This document shows, piece after piece, positions 1-12,290 of a DNA stretch of 64,000 nucleotides (the first letter of the stretch is position 1; every line of letters starts with the position of its first letter). The translations under genes were made by a program, and so were the position numbers. The DNA lies in assembly GCF_037975245.1 (NCBI RefSeq), contig NC_092569.1:35750668-35814667 (forward strand), written 5' to 3'. The notes below the pieces were generated by a model. It saw only the letters and a program-made list of their open reading frames with translations. It had not been told where the DNA came from and did no database searches. The DNA is from Apostichopus japonicus (lineage: Eukaryota; Echinodermata; Holothuroidea; Aspidochirotida; Stichopodidae).

Positions 1-62
1 ATTAGATGGACAATAAATAAAGAGCTAAGTGTTTTAAAATGGACTGAAAGAACGGTACTGAC

Positions 63-272
63 CCCTAATACACTTCCCTTTGCAGCATCGAAGCAGTTGT
101 GGGTGCACGTCACTCCGTTCCCATCGTAGTTTTGATTGCAGTAACATTTACGGACACCGTTCCTCTCATCACAGGCTGCGTGATCACTACACTGGTAACT
201 CTCATCTATAATCTGGTTGTTCCTACAAGTTGATCTTCGTGTACATCTTGAATTGGCGTAAAACTCGCCTTC
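63..272 (-). CDS. Copy A exon 6: EGF-like domain
   Basis: 210 nt, phase 0 at both ends. It holds the EGF core YQCSDHAACDERNGVRKCYC followed by NYDGNGVTC, with one extra Cys (SRCT) upstream. It ends with a short tail NCFDAAKGSVLG and a GTCAGT donor. The next exon lies beyond the window. Confidence 0.82.
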
Positions 273-3200
273 CTATTTTTAGATATTCAGCGAAGAAAAT
301 AATAATAAATGAATTATAGCCGAAATTCATTTTGACTTTTCTAGCAGAGGGTATGAACCTTTAAGAATGTTTTGTGATGTAATTGTAGCTAACTCCGATG
401 TACTCGACGAAGTGATTCGCCATAAACAAGTAGCTGAAAAAATATTGCATTCAAAGGTTTATTGTAACTTTACACTAAAGCTACAATTCTTTCTAATCGC
501 AATAATTTTTAAAAAACTAATTCATGGACTTTTATGTAATATTTATAAGAGTTGCACACACGTATGAGTAGCATTTTTAATCCCTTCTAAATGTTATACA
601 TCGTTCGACTAACAGGTTTGACTGCACCGGTAACGGAAGTGAGGTCCTTGGTCCCTTCCTAACCGCGATGCACACGCCACACGGATATATGTAAATGTAT
701 TGCGATATTTGACAAGTTCAACTAGCAAAGAAAACTAATAAATGAATTATCAATTTGCGGTTGTCACAGTAAGAGGAACATGGTTTCAACGGTGGGTGGC
801 CAATGTAAACTTCCTTTCGATTGATCTAGGTAAGGGTATGAACCATTAAGAAATGTTAATGCAGTCTTTGAAGTCAACTCGGATGAAGCAGGCCCATGGA
901 TTTGCCATAAAAAAGATAGCTATCAAACAATTATTGAGGAGGAAAGCATTTAAGTTGCCCCGAAAGAGCCGTACTGACCCTTAATACACCCCCTTTGTCA
1001 GCAACGAAGCAGTTGCATTGGTTCAGAGGGATGCATCGTTCTTGTTCTCTGAGATAATCACCGACACAAACACATTGCTCTGTTTCTGGGCGTGATGTAG
1101 CCGAGATGCAAGTGTTAGGGTCATCACAAGTCCTCTCACAGGTCTCATTGCTAAATATCTCATTAGCTGGGCACCATTCAATCTTTGATTCTAGAAATCA
1201 GGAAAGGAAAATATGTAAATAATAGAAACCTCATACAGACACAATATGACAAGTGGCAAAGAATAGTTTTTTTTTGTCATTACTTCAATACGTGGCTATC
1301 AGAACGTTACAGAAAAGAAACACATATTCAGAAGCAGTTCGAATAATCCAGAACAATTTACATCAGGTTGTGGATGATCCTTATTCACATTTATGTTAAT
1401 ATTGATTAAACATTAAGAGGTAATACTCCATCATTTGTTGTGCAGTTGGTCTGAAACCATATATTCGTAGCTTACTTCTCTTTCAGAGTTCCCTCGGTGT
1501 TAGTATACTACTTTCTGACAACATCGATGATTATTAACAACATCGGTTGTTCTAATCAAACTGGGAGACATACCAATTAATGTGAAAACGTTCTGTTGTA
1601 CAAACGTAAAGTAAGAAACATATTTGACGTGTAAACTTTTCTTCCAAAATATCCATCGGTTTTTAGAATAAACCTTTCATTTTATGCACGTTTACTTTTG
1701 ACATTTAATAAACAATTTTGTTTATTATTTTGGCTTTATGTTTAATAAGAATGTAAAAGACACTTACCATCTGATCTTACGAATGTACCTAAACTAGAGA
1801 TATAGTAATCCCCCCATTCATCTGAGATACGAAAATCGTCATATGTTACATAGTAAGTATCTCCAGCAACGTTCTCAAACTCCATTCGCAGTTGGTACCG
1901 CTTTTGATTTGTTAAGAAGGCAATTTTCTCATTTCCGATCCAAAAATCACTCCCTAGGAAGCCAAAGCCATTTCTGAAATCTTTCCAACTTCTGTTAAAA
2001 TTAACGGAATCCGATTTTCGTCGCTGTAATACCTACGACGAATATCAAAGAGTTTAATCGTTAACTTTGACGTTATTAAATACTTATTATTTGTTCCCTA
2101 TTGCAGTGTGATTTGTTGCTAACAATTCTAACAGAAATAAGAATTTATATATCTAACTTCATTTTGCAGTGTAGGCTAGAGGTTAACAGTTTTCTTGGAA
2201 GATGAACTACACTGGACTTAACTTCTAAATGTTAATAAATGTTTGATTCAAATTTCGCTTTGATAAAAATATCAAGATTCAATTTTCAATAACGATTTTG
2301 TTTAACATCACTATGCATTGCTGTGGGCAAAATTGAAGTAACTTTGTACAAAACTAGTTAAAAGTTGACAAGGAGACAACCATGACATACCGTCCATCCA
2401 CCAGTATCAAGATCATTATCACAGTAAGCCTCAAACGGTTCCGGATAGCCATCTGGTTTAGTAAGGTACACTCCAGATGTATTGTGGGTAGAGGAACATG
2501 CATTCGATACTTCTCTGCAATCTCTCGGATACGCAGGTTGTTGAATAACAAAGTATGTAAAACCTGGATGTAAAGTAAAACAAAGTTAACATTTTATTGC
2601 GATTGAAAAATCAGTTCAGTTAACGCAAATAGCCCCTTGACATCTTCAGCCAGTTGTAACGGGCGTGGCTTTGTACTATGAGAGTTACGATAATAGGCTA
2701 GTCTTCATGCCACTTAATATAGAGGAAGATATCTAGACTAAAATTTTATAAGGTAATCGTTATTGGATTTTCAAATGTAATTGTTTTGAAATATTTTCGT
2801 TAACATAAGTTTTGAATAGTTTTCAGCTTGTAATGTAAATTCCAAGACCATTTTAATCGAATGTTTTCGTATTTATTTATCGTATTCATTTCGGATCAAA
2901 AGATTCATGAACACAGTCAAATTCCACTTAACGTACATGAAAAAAATATCGATGTAGCACAATGGACATGTAAATATAAAAAAAAAATACACGACTCAGA
3001 GGAATCAATTTCATAATGGATGTTCGGAAGGGGTACATGATCGAAAATCAAAACGTCTAGAGCGAGGGCTAAAGAACCAACATTTCCAGCCATTCAAGTT
3101 GACCAACTGAGGTGTTAACGTTTATTATACATAAGTGATATAGCTTGCTGAGGTAACTTCTTATCATAAGGTAAATCCGAACATAACAACTACACCTACC

Positions 3201-6200
3201 TGAAGATCTTCTTTCGGCACTGACGATTACCTGTGTAATAAAGTACATTTAATGTTGTGAATGCATTACAAGACATACAGGTTGATGTAGTCAACACTAG
3301 GCAGGATCAGATTAAATCTAATGTTAATGTCTAATAAAAACAGTTCGAGGGAAAGAACATTTCGCAAACTGGTCCAAACTGTGTTAGTTTAAAACAAGTT
3401 AAATCGATTTAAACTTTGGTAAATTCTCCGGATCACCACTTTTAATGATGTTTTCCTTTTGTCTACATTAAATATCTGATTTACAGGTCAATGATCACTA
3501 ACAGAATACAACTTTCTTCCAGGAAACATTAGATTAATGGCATTTTCCGGTGTTACAGCCACCCTCGAACATGATATGCAAGCTAACGAGAGAGAACAAA
3601 GGCAATAGCTGGCTGCTTCCTCAAACAGCTTTGTTGCTTAATGCAGACAGATGTTCTTTGTTCAAGTTATATTTTGACATAAGAACATTTTAGACATATG
3701 TTGTAACGCATTTGTGTTTAACAGTCTTTTATAACACGTAGGGATCATTTACATCGTCCTAGCTATTCTTGTTGGACTAAGATTACCGTGTCTTGATACT
3801 TACCGTGCACTATGAAAATCTGAGATCTGAAAGGTGTCATTTTATTTTGAGGTAAGTTCATAGCCATAGATTGTTATATCTTACTAACTAAACAAATGCA
3901 GCAGTGCGGCAGAAGCTCAGCTAAGCTTCTCTTTGATAACTTTGTTGCTAGTGTTGTGCCGATATCCTCGATATCGGTTTTGCCGATATTCCAATCCCAT
4001 ATCGGCCCGATACCGATATCGATATTTTTAAACAGCCAGAATGAAGGTCAAATCGCACTTGCTTTAGTATGCTTTAGCATGCTTTAGTATATAAGGTATC
4101 ACAATTATCATCGGCTATCGTAAGTTATTATCGTGTTCACAACTCAAACTCAGTAAAAACCTATTTAACTCTCATTTGCGGGGAAAAAAGGGCATATTCT
4201 ATAACATGAGTCCTATCATAAATAAACGATCATATTCCCTACCAAGTTGATATGCACGAAACTGTGTGCTAGCATTTTCTTGTGGAAAAACACAAGACTA
4301 TCCTTCCTGTTTCTTCTGTTGAACTATTCGTTACTCTGTTTGACCAACTACGTTCAACACTTAGACTGCAAGTCTTATACAACATTTCGTCAAATGGAGC
4401 CTAGATATTCTTAGAAAAAAATACTGAAAGATGACACCGTGTGAGGAATACAACTGATATCATGTAGACAAGATATTAGCGTATCCGGACTAAGAACTTT
4501 TACTACCACTTGCGTTTAACGGGGCCACCGGCAACAAATTGTAATACCCAAATGTAATTCTTACATATATTAAAATAAGTTACTTATGTTTGACCGCGGT
4601 GCATTGTTAGTAGGTCTGACTATGCAGTATTTACAACTTTGATTGTACAAAGAGTTCTTGGATTCTTGCCAATAATATTTGCAAGGGCAAATATTTGTCA
4701 TCGGGTAAGTTCAGTTTGAATTGTGATGTGTTCAGTTGTATAATACAGCGAACAGACTGGTGAGAGTTACTTTAACCCGCGACAACTGGTATGTACGCAA
4801 CGTTAAGTGGCCTGAATGGTCTCTTTACATATCGATATATCGTTAGATTGTTAAATATCTTTCAGAACTTGCGCCATGTATATATAACCAGTTGATTGAC
4901 ACAGTGACTACTGGGTATTAATCAAAATCGAAAACGAAACTGAGGAGTTTTATACATGCAATGATAGAACGAAAACTTAAGAAAAAAGTATTCCTCCACG
5001 AAACCAGTTAAATGTTGTGGATATCACGTTTGAATCGTGCTGACCCAAAAATGCACATATTCAATAATAGAAGGACCTGCAACTTTTTTTTTACAATCGA
5101 CGTACCACATAGAAAAATTAAAGAGCAGTAATCGGAATCGGCTCCAACAATATAGGTCATTCTCACATGTATTACACACACACACAAACTATGGAAAAGT
5201 TCAAACTGCAAATCTGTCAAGTAGTCCTTTTACAGAGAATGACATCGAACTAGATTGGAAGCCTGAATAGCAAGTAAATGTTTGACTTGATGAAGTCTCT
5301 CACAGGTGGAATTGCATCCCAAAATGACGGGAAAATTAAGATGGAAGATATTTTGCTACTCACATCACAACGCATATTGGTCATAAATACTAAACGTTTG
5401 TAAAATAAATTTCATGATCATTGCATAATGATTTTGGCCCACATTCATAGTAACTGAAAACTCTACAGAAGCCCCTGTTCAGGATCCTCACATGACGATA
5501 AAAAATATTCTTCCTGAACAACTTTGGTTGAGCACCATTCACACGATATATGCACAATGCAATATGGTAAAGGTACGGTATGGCACATAGAAAACGTTAA
5601 GGCGAGTTTTGGGGAATATAGTCAACGTTTTTTTATCGTAATGTTATTCAGGAAAACAACGAACTACAACATTGTGTTAATAATCACATTAAGTTGGGTA
5701 TCACATGTTGTGTTTTTCTTGCATACATTACTCGTTCGAACAATAGCCACACAATATCAAATGGAGGGATTTAATACGATATCTTTCAACATATCAGTAA
5801 ACCGAAAGTTTTTCAAGTGAATTATTACCATACATGGAATAGTTAGAAGCGTTATGACAATACTTTCTAGTTTTTGCAACGTGTTAGAAAGATACATTTA
5901 ATACAGTGTAAGAGGTTCAATATTGTTTAATTTGTAAAAGTCAATCATTTATGGGTTTTCTTAAGTATAAGCAGAGTTTTCCTTTTGTATACTGAAATAT
6001 TTTACATGTTACTTTAAAACGACAAACGAAACGTTAAGTTTTGTACCACACCTACCAGCCACATGTTTACATGAAGGGAGGTTGAGAGTCGGTTGGGAGG
6101 GTGTGATGGAGGACAGCGAAGAGGGATAGTGTGAGTGGGGATCGGTGACTACTCCCACCACATACATTTTATAGTTATAGTACATTTCCAGTGTTCCTAT

Positions 6201-9200
6201 TATAGGAAATCTTGCCATTAACAATGAACGACGACATACATTAGAATATCTTCGCGTTAGTTTACATTCAATTCCTGTATTCAAATTGCGACTATTAAAC
6301 GTTACCTAGTTTGTCAAATACAAAGAACTTTACATGATCGCCACGACTTTATGGAGTATCTTGTGCGAAAATCAAAGTAAACTACGGTATTTGTGACTAG
6401 AAAATTTACAGATAAATTAGTGAAAAAAATGTCTTTCCCCAAGTAGTTTATTTCCAGATTTTACGTATCACATAATAAATTATTTTTCTCAATTGTATTT
6501 TAATATATACTTAAAATAGTTAATTTCTTTACACAATGACATAGCCTGTAATAATCCAGAATTTGACAAAACCATCACATTGGATTATTTAAATTGTTGG
6601 TGAATTGGATTATTTAAAAAGTAGGATTTTCAATACAAACTTAATATACTTTTTGGTGAAAATGTTCTTGCTCTAACTATGTTGTATTGTTTGTTTTTTT
6701 GGCTTTAACAGATTAATCCTAATTTGAAGTAAGAAAAAAAAATAAAGACAAACCAATAAACCATGTAATAAGGTATTCCTAATCAACATAACATTGTAAT
6801 GCAAATTGAAAAATATCATTATTTAAAGGCTAGCAACCAAAATGAGCATCAGGTTGTTTTTTTAAAGTGTTAGAAATGTTCTCTGCATCTGCACTGAGTT
6901 ATTCCGATAGTTATATGACCTTTAACTCGATTTATTTATTTATTAATGATAGGATGAAATTGTGGATTTACCTGTTGAATTTTGTAACAAATATGGCTTA
7001 TATTAGAAACTACAATATAGCAAACTGATTTAATGCATGAAAACACACAATTCTTCAGTGAAATGGATTTATTTGATGAAGCATTTTTATGGTTTTGAAA
7101 TCAATTTCTTTGTGTGACTAGTTGGCTGGACTCAAAGACTAAAGAAACATCTTACTACGATTTTATGTTGAGTATTATTTTTTGCAAATAACTATTATTT
7201 TCCCTCAGACTCCACATTGCTCTGTTTCTAATCACAAAACTAATGATTATTTTACATTATTCGAATGACTCGAAGCGGTAATTCAGATGTTATCAAAATG
7301 GCAATTTATAAGATCTTATAAAACAACTTATACGTATAAGTACCGTCTTAGGCATTGGAAAGGGACTTTCAATATTTTAATGTTCTAGTTTATACAATTA
7401 AAACGATCATGTTTGTAAAAAAAAGTATTATTTTTAAACAATGCTCTTAAAAGACTATTAGTTGTTATGATCATCAACAAATCACTACTGCTTGCTAGAT
7501 TTCCACGTTTCTGCACATTTCATTATACTAGCGCGACACGTCAATTCGAGATACACAGTTAATCAAGTCTCACACATTCGACAAACAATACTTTAGAGAT
7601 GTTTCATTTTAACTCACGAGAATTAAAAAAGAAATATCAAAAAGTACAATGTTCATGAAAGTGAGCTAAAAAAAATGTATTTTATTGTTTCTTGCATTAA
7701 TTAATGTATTGTAATATGAGCATATTTAGGGATGTACACATTGTTTTAGGTAACGATATATCAAGATATCTCAATTAAGTTTTCCATTCACTACCAAAAT
7801 CTCATTTTCTTTCTTTCAAGTTTCCCTTATCTTGTATTGTAATAGGACATTACGTATGATTAGAAAGGAGTTACCTCTGGTCAAGTGATACTAATTCTCG
7901 TTTTGACATTTTTCATTGAGGAAATAACTGTGATCTCTACTCAATCAATCAATTTATTGAACTTTCACTTTAAAAGGCATGCGATAGAAGACGTTCTTTA
8001 CAACTTTATCATTTTATATAAAATAAATGGAAATTTCTTACATTTCCTCTGCTCTTATATCCATCATCTTTAAAAATTGCGTTTAAAACAAATGTTGCTA
8101 TTAAGTTAACAAAGTCGAGTATCGTGATTATAAAACACTAGAAATTTCGAACAATATGTAACTGAAGGAACAATAAAATGACAAGAGAACACAGAAAGAG
8201 AGAACAAATATATGCTAGACACTAATATCGCATGAGGTATTTCTAACGATCGCCCTACCATTCTTTCGTGAAAGCAATATGAAGCCACGACGTAGTGTCT
8301 GAAAACAGCCGTAGCACTCACAAGAAATGGAATTGTTATAATTCTGACTGTGTAGAAGTAGTTGTGTCTTTGAAAATTCGTTCTGCAATAAATCCGCGTA
8401 ACCTAAGTTTACTATTTTCAGCATTAATCTCGTATATATTCATTTTTAAATTTCTTTTAACTAGTTTCAAACTAGATTGACGTGCATACCAGTTAGTTTT
8501 AATTTATATTAATGTTATTCAACCTTGTATCCTTGAAAATGTACAATCCAAAGTAGTGATCTTTATGTGTCCGTTTTTCAAAATGCATTTCAAAATATCG
8601 TTATGCCTTGTTGCAGACTGTTTTTCAAACATTGCTACATAAATAACGATATCCTTTAAAGTGATATCGATGAGCATGTGAAGAAAGTAATTATTTAGGT
8701 GTTCCCTTACAACATTTAAAGCTGCAAATTTCGCATTTGGATGATAGTTTACATAAATATTATCAAGCTTAAAACTGAGCATTGCTTCAAATTTGAATGA
8801 ATTGAATCGGACTTACCACCCTTTGAAGTTATATATATATCTCTTATTAAAAGGATATACCTTATCATTATAGTTTTTTTCACAGCAGTTACCCAACTGT
8901 TGACTATTTGTATTTGAAGTTAATTTAAGCATCTTTGTGATTGGATTATGACATATAAATATTTTGGGGTTAGGTTAGTCAACGCAGATGTAGCTTTAAT
9001 GTTTTCATAATGATAACTTGGACGAAGACAAGCAATAACGAGTCTGTTTTGAAATCATATCAAAATAATAGAGCTGAAAAAGGAAGTTGCCATTATACAG
9101 ACGAGAATCAAGTTATCCGTTGTATTTAATAACAAAAAGTAAGTAAAAAAATAAGCAAAGCACAATAAACAAATCAAGACAAAGAACAACAGAAACACAT

Positions 9201-10100
9201 AACCATACAAAAAAAGTATCGACTATCGTTTGTATCGATAGGGAATCCCATCTCTGGATATTTAACAAGAAGAAATATTTTCACTTTTGAATCTAGAAAT
9301 AACTGGATTTTATAGTTTAGCTTGTAGTTATCGCTGAAATAATTGAATTTCATAGTGTTAGTTATTGTACTCGTAGCTAAAACTATGGAACAAGAATTTA
9401 TAAACTAGATTAATCTACTTGTTAATTAAGTTCAATAATTGATGAAATGAAGGAGTTTTGTAACGTGTTGATATGTACTTCAGAAAGGTGGGCTTGGCTA
9501 TTGGAACGGTAACCTTGTGCACTGAAATGCTGTAAAGGATATGTAGGACGCGTTTGAAAAGAGAATACTATTTCCTTGTCATATCACCAAACGTGATTGA
9601 CTTTTAGTTATTGGTGTGTAACCAAATAAGTTTAAGATATATGAAATAGCTATTCTTGTAAGTATTTTACATATAAGCAAATATGAGAGAATACTTTATA
9701 TAGGCATAGAAAAACCAATTACATCTAATTTAGTTCATTTTCTAGTATGCATGTGTGGTTCAATTAAAGACGTTTTGTTATATGTAGAAACACTGTTGTT
9801 CTTTCGCAAGGTTAACAATTCTAAGTATTTTAAATTGAAGGCCTTTCTTACTGAATTTCATCAGGTATTTTTATCGATGTTTTCCTATTTATTGGAAAAA
9901 GTTCTTACTTCAGTTAGTCACATCATTTAATATTAACAGAGCTAGCTCAGCAACACAACTTAAGTTATTTTCGAAACAGTCAGTAGATATTCAATGGTAA
10001 AATATTAAAAATATTAAATACTAGAAAGACTTACCCTTTCTGTTCCAAACGAGTTGCAAATCGTCAAAACAGTCAAACAAACTTTGAAAAGCTTCTCCAT
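63..10100 (-). CDS. Fibrinogen-related secreted protein, copy A (partial, six exons, continues past left edge)
   Basis: Six coding exons are visible: 10100-10035, 3230-3200, 2563-2391, 2032-1768, 1190-979 and 272-63. They total 957 nt (319 codons), and all intron phases agree. They encode a signal peptide, a short linker, the first two thirds of an FBG domain, a TIL-type domain and one EGF-like domain. Each exon has the same length as its counterpart in copy B, about 25.4-25.7 kb to the right, which supports the boundaries. The second EGF and the full FBG domain seen in copy B would lie to the left of base 1. FBG proteins with EGF-type modules are secreted lectin-like molecules that often act in innate recognition; that role is inferred from the family. 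No in-frame stop was seen in the visible exons. The ligand is unknown. Confidence 0.8.
979..1190 (-). CDS. Copy A exon 5: TIL-type cysteine-rich domain
   Basis: 212 nt, phase 1 to phase 0. The cysteine pattern starts EWCPANEIFS and ends near CVCVGDYLREQERC and LNQCNC, as in trypsin-inhibitor-like domains of zonadhesin, mucin and SCO-spondin type proteins. The donor is GTCAGT, a GT donor with a weak +3 position, used identically in copy B. Confidence 0.8.
1768..2032 (-). CDS. Copy A exon 4: central third of first FBG domain
   Basis: 265 nt, phase 0 to phase 1. It opens VLQRRKSDSVNFNRSWKDF and contains NGFGFLGSDFWIGNEKI, the FBG signature (V-x-Q-R-R, G-F-G, F-W-x-G-N-E). The donor is GTAAGTG. 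Confidence 0.92.
2391..2563 (-). CDS. Copy A exon 3: N-terminal third of first FBG domain
   Basis: 173 nt, phase 1 to phase 0. It reads YPRDCREVSNAC, then TSGVYLTKPDGYPEPFEAYC and finally DTGGWT. This is the opening pattern of fibrinogen C-terminal domains: Cys, a G-V-Y strand, Y-C and G-G-W-T. The acceptor is CAG and the donor GTATGT. Confidence 0.9.
3200..3230 (-). CDS. Copy A exon 2: 31-nt microexon
   Basis: Flanked by an upstream ACACAG acceptor and a downstream GTAGGT donor. It encodes VIVSAERRSS plus one base. It is needed to convert the phase-0 end of exon 1 into the phase-1 start of exon 3. Conserved in copy B at 28,945-28,915 with the same length and splice sites. Confidence 0.8.
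3951..4035. repeat. Left end of a GCCGATAT-rich transposon-like element, copy A
   Basis: Starts with the same CTAGTGTTGTGCCGATA terminus as the element at 29,513 in copy B, followed by palindromic CGATATCGG-type repeats. The matching right terminus was not found in copy A. Confidence 0.5.
4960..5500. repeat. Dispersed repeat in intron 1, copy A
   Basis: Recurs at about 31,030-31,600 in the same orientation, as part of the gene duplication, and inverted at about 11,640-12,130 outside the gene. The shared landmark is the stretch around TGTTGTGGATATCACGTTTG. Confidence 0.55.
10035..10100 (-). CDS. Copy A exon 1: signal peptide
   Basis: Starts at ATG (10100) and encodes 22 residues beginning MEKLFKVCLTVLTI: a lysine followed by a hydrophobic core, as in a secretory signal. 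It ends in phase 0 at a GTAAG donor. Copy B has a 66-nt exon with the same pattern at 35,827-35,762. Confidence 0.8.
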
Positions 10101-11140
10101 GATTTCGGGTTTGTATAGATGACAACCGAAAGCATATTCGATGAAGTGCAAAGGGCAAATAGCACAGAGTGTCTCTTTAGGGGTGATCAACTCCTTACTG
10201 AAATGACCTTAGTAGTGGTATGGATGTCCATTAATGCCATTATTTTATTTGAAATATGTACATTGGCCTCTGTGAATTAGGCTAGTGGTCATGCGCAATC
10301 TAACTTAATATTATTTGTAGCTATTTGCATCTTGAACTTTCACTCTATATATACAGTAAGCTTCAGTTGCATAATGTTGAATTGTCCTTGTTCCGATAAA
10401 TATAGCATAAAACCTATTGTATACTAATTGACTTTCGTGTCTCTAGTTCCAAGGACAGCAGTGATATTGCAATTTAATAACTCTTAATGTATTTGCTTTT
10501 TAAAACAAGTATCGTGCTACGTTTTAATGTTATTACGTTCAGTGTGGTTTATGATCAAAGGTTTTGTAATTGTGCGTAGTTGTGATTTCAATTCTACCAA
10601 ACCGATAAAAAGAGTAGGAATGCTGATTTACTTGTTCTGGTTGATATCATCCATATGTTTAAGAACCCTTTATGAGTGATTATGTTAGCTAAGTTACTTT
10701 GCTTTTGGTTGGAAGGCAAAATTAAAGCAGTATCGATAGGACAGGAAGTGATACTACTAATCAACACTTTATAACATGCATGAACTAGTACAATACATAT
10801 TATATACCGTGAAATGTACGGTATGATCTATTCTACACTATCGATATGTATGTACAAATATCTAATTAACACAGTTTGGAACATTCGAAGTTTGTCAGTA
10901 GTATGCTATATGAACAATACTTCCTTGTTTATGATGCCAACGTCACACCCTGTTTGCGGAATCGAGTATCCTCACATCTGATTGAATAAACATGTCAGCT
11001 GTTTTGTTGGGCTTTCACTGAATTTTTATTATTTGTAAAAATTACATCCATACTGACTGTAAACAATAAAAAAAATCTTTGTCATTTATATAAGATATTG
11101 AATCTAAGGAGCTTGTTTTGACATTTAAAAAGGTACACTG
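10101..11140 (-). promoter_or_regulatory. Upstream region of copy A, conserved with upstream of copy B
   Basis: The DNA just upstream of the ATG matches 35,828-36,905 in order, including the stretches around CACTTCATCGAATAT and CATGTCAGCTGTTT. It therefore lies within the tandem duplication and should hold the promoter. I see no clear TATA box at a convincing distance. Confidence 0.45.
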
Positions 11141-11639
11141 ATATCAGATTACAAACCTCTCTTTTAATTAAAATATTGTTTTAATTTGTGGCAAGAAAGG
11201 CTCAAGGGTCTTTAAGACAAGTCAAGAATGCAGAGGAGAGACGAGTGGTCGGAGAGAAGGCTAGACGTGAGACCTTATTCGTTCCCACGGCAGCAAACCA
11301 AACGTAAAAGTTTTCTAAAAAAAACATTCTAGTTCAGCTGAATTATTTCAGATGAGCTATAGCGATGCGCATGCTGCGAAAATTCCGTCACTTTTTCCAC
11401 CTTGTTTGAATGACTGCCATTTCGTCATTTCCATTCGATTTGACTGATCGTTTGTCAGAGGTTCGAGAGACTTCATCCTCTTTATATGCAATCATATTTG
11501 TTAGGTCATTTGAGTTCAAAAGGGATCCTTTTCTGATTCTCCTAGAAATGTCGTCCGAATCTGCTGAAATATTGTGGAAATAATGTTTGAATAATGGTGA
11601 ACCAACGTTGTTTGGAAGAAATGTTTGTTTCGTCATCTA

Positions 11640-12130
11640 TGGGCCCAAAACCGGGCCTTCTGTATGTAATGTTGGCCACATATCATATGCAGTGAACATG
11701 AAATTTGTTTCACAACTATTTTCTATTCATGACCAGCTTGCGTTTTATGTGAGTAGCAAAATGTCTTCCAACTTAATTTTACCGTAATTTTGGGCAATAA
11801 TTCCACCCGTGGGAGACTTCATCATGTCAAATATTCAGTTTCTATGCAGGTTTTCTATCTAGTTCGATGGCATACTCTGTACATGGACTACATGGCAGAT
11901 TTGCAATATCAACTTTTTCTACATTTTGCGTGTGGAATATGTGAGGAATGATCTATAGTGTTGGAGCCGATTCCTTTTCTCTGCGGTACGTCGATTGTAA
12001 ACAAGTTGCAGGTCGTTCTATGATTGCATAGGCACAATTTTGGACAGCGCAATTTAAACGTGATATCCATAACATTTTAGCAGACTTAGCAGAGGAATAC
12101 TTTTGTTTACGTTTGCGTTCTAATATGAAT
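11640..12130. repeat. Inverted copy of the intron 1 dispersed repeat
   Basis: The reverse complement follows 4,960-5,450 in order: the GGATATCACGTTT stretch, ACAATCGACGTACC, GAATCGGCTCCAACA, then the TTTTGCTACTCACAT stretch. Substitutions and small gaps show that it is old. Confidence 0.55.
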
Positions 12131-12152
12131 GAAAACTACGAAGTGCCAGGGA

Positions 12153-12290
12153 CGTAGCCATGACCTTTAATGATACTTTACTGGCCTTTTGTATGGTCCC
12201 ACTTAAGTACTGACTACTAATGGTGATGCACTGAGGACACAATGACAACAAATTAGCATGACCTTTAATGATGCTTTACTGGCCTTTGCC
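12153..12290 (+). repeat. Two-copy direct repeat
   Basis: A stretch starting CATGACCTTTAATGATACTT recurs about 100 bases later with one change. No gene seen in 12,131-14,200; the only other structure is a triplicated GTTGTATCAAAGAC-type unit near 13,360-13,430. Confidence 0.5.

Larger units (their letters stand above)
3231..10034 (-). other. Intron 1 of copy A (6.8 kb)
   Basis: No further FBG, EGF or TIL coding exon was seen on the minus strand. It holds the left part of a transposon-like repeat at 3,951-4,035 and a dispersed repeat at about 4,960-5,500, and otherwise non-coding A/T-rich DNA that can be followed in parallel with intron 1 of copy B. Confidence 0.7.
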
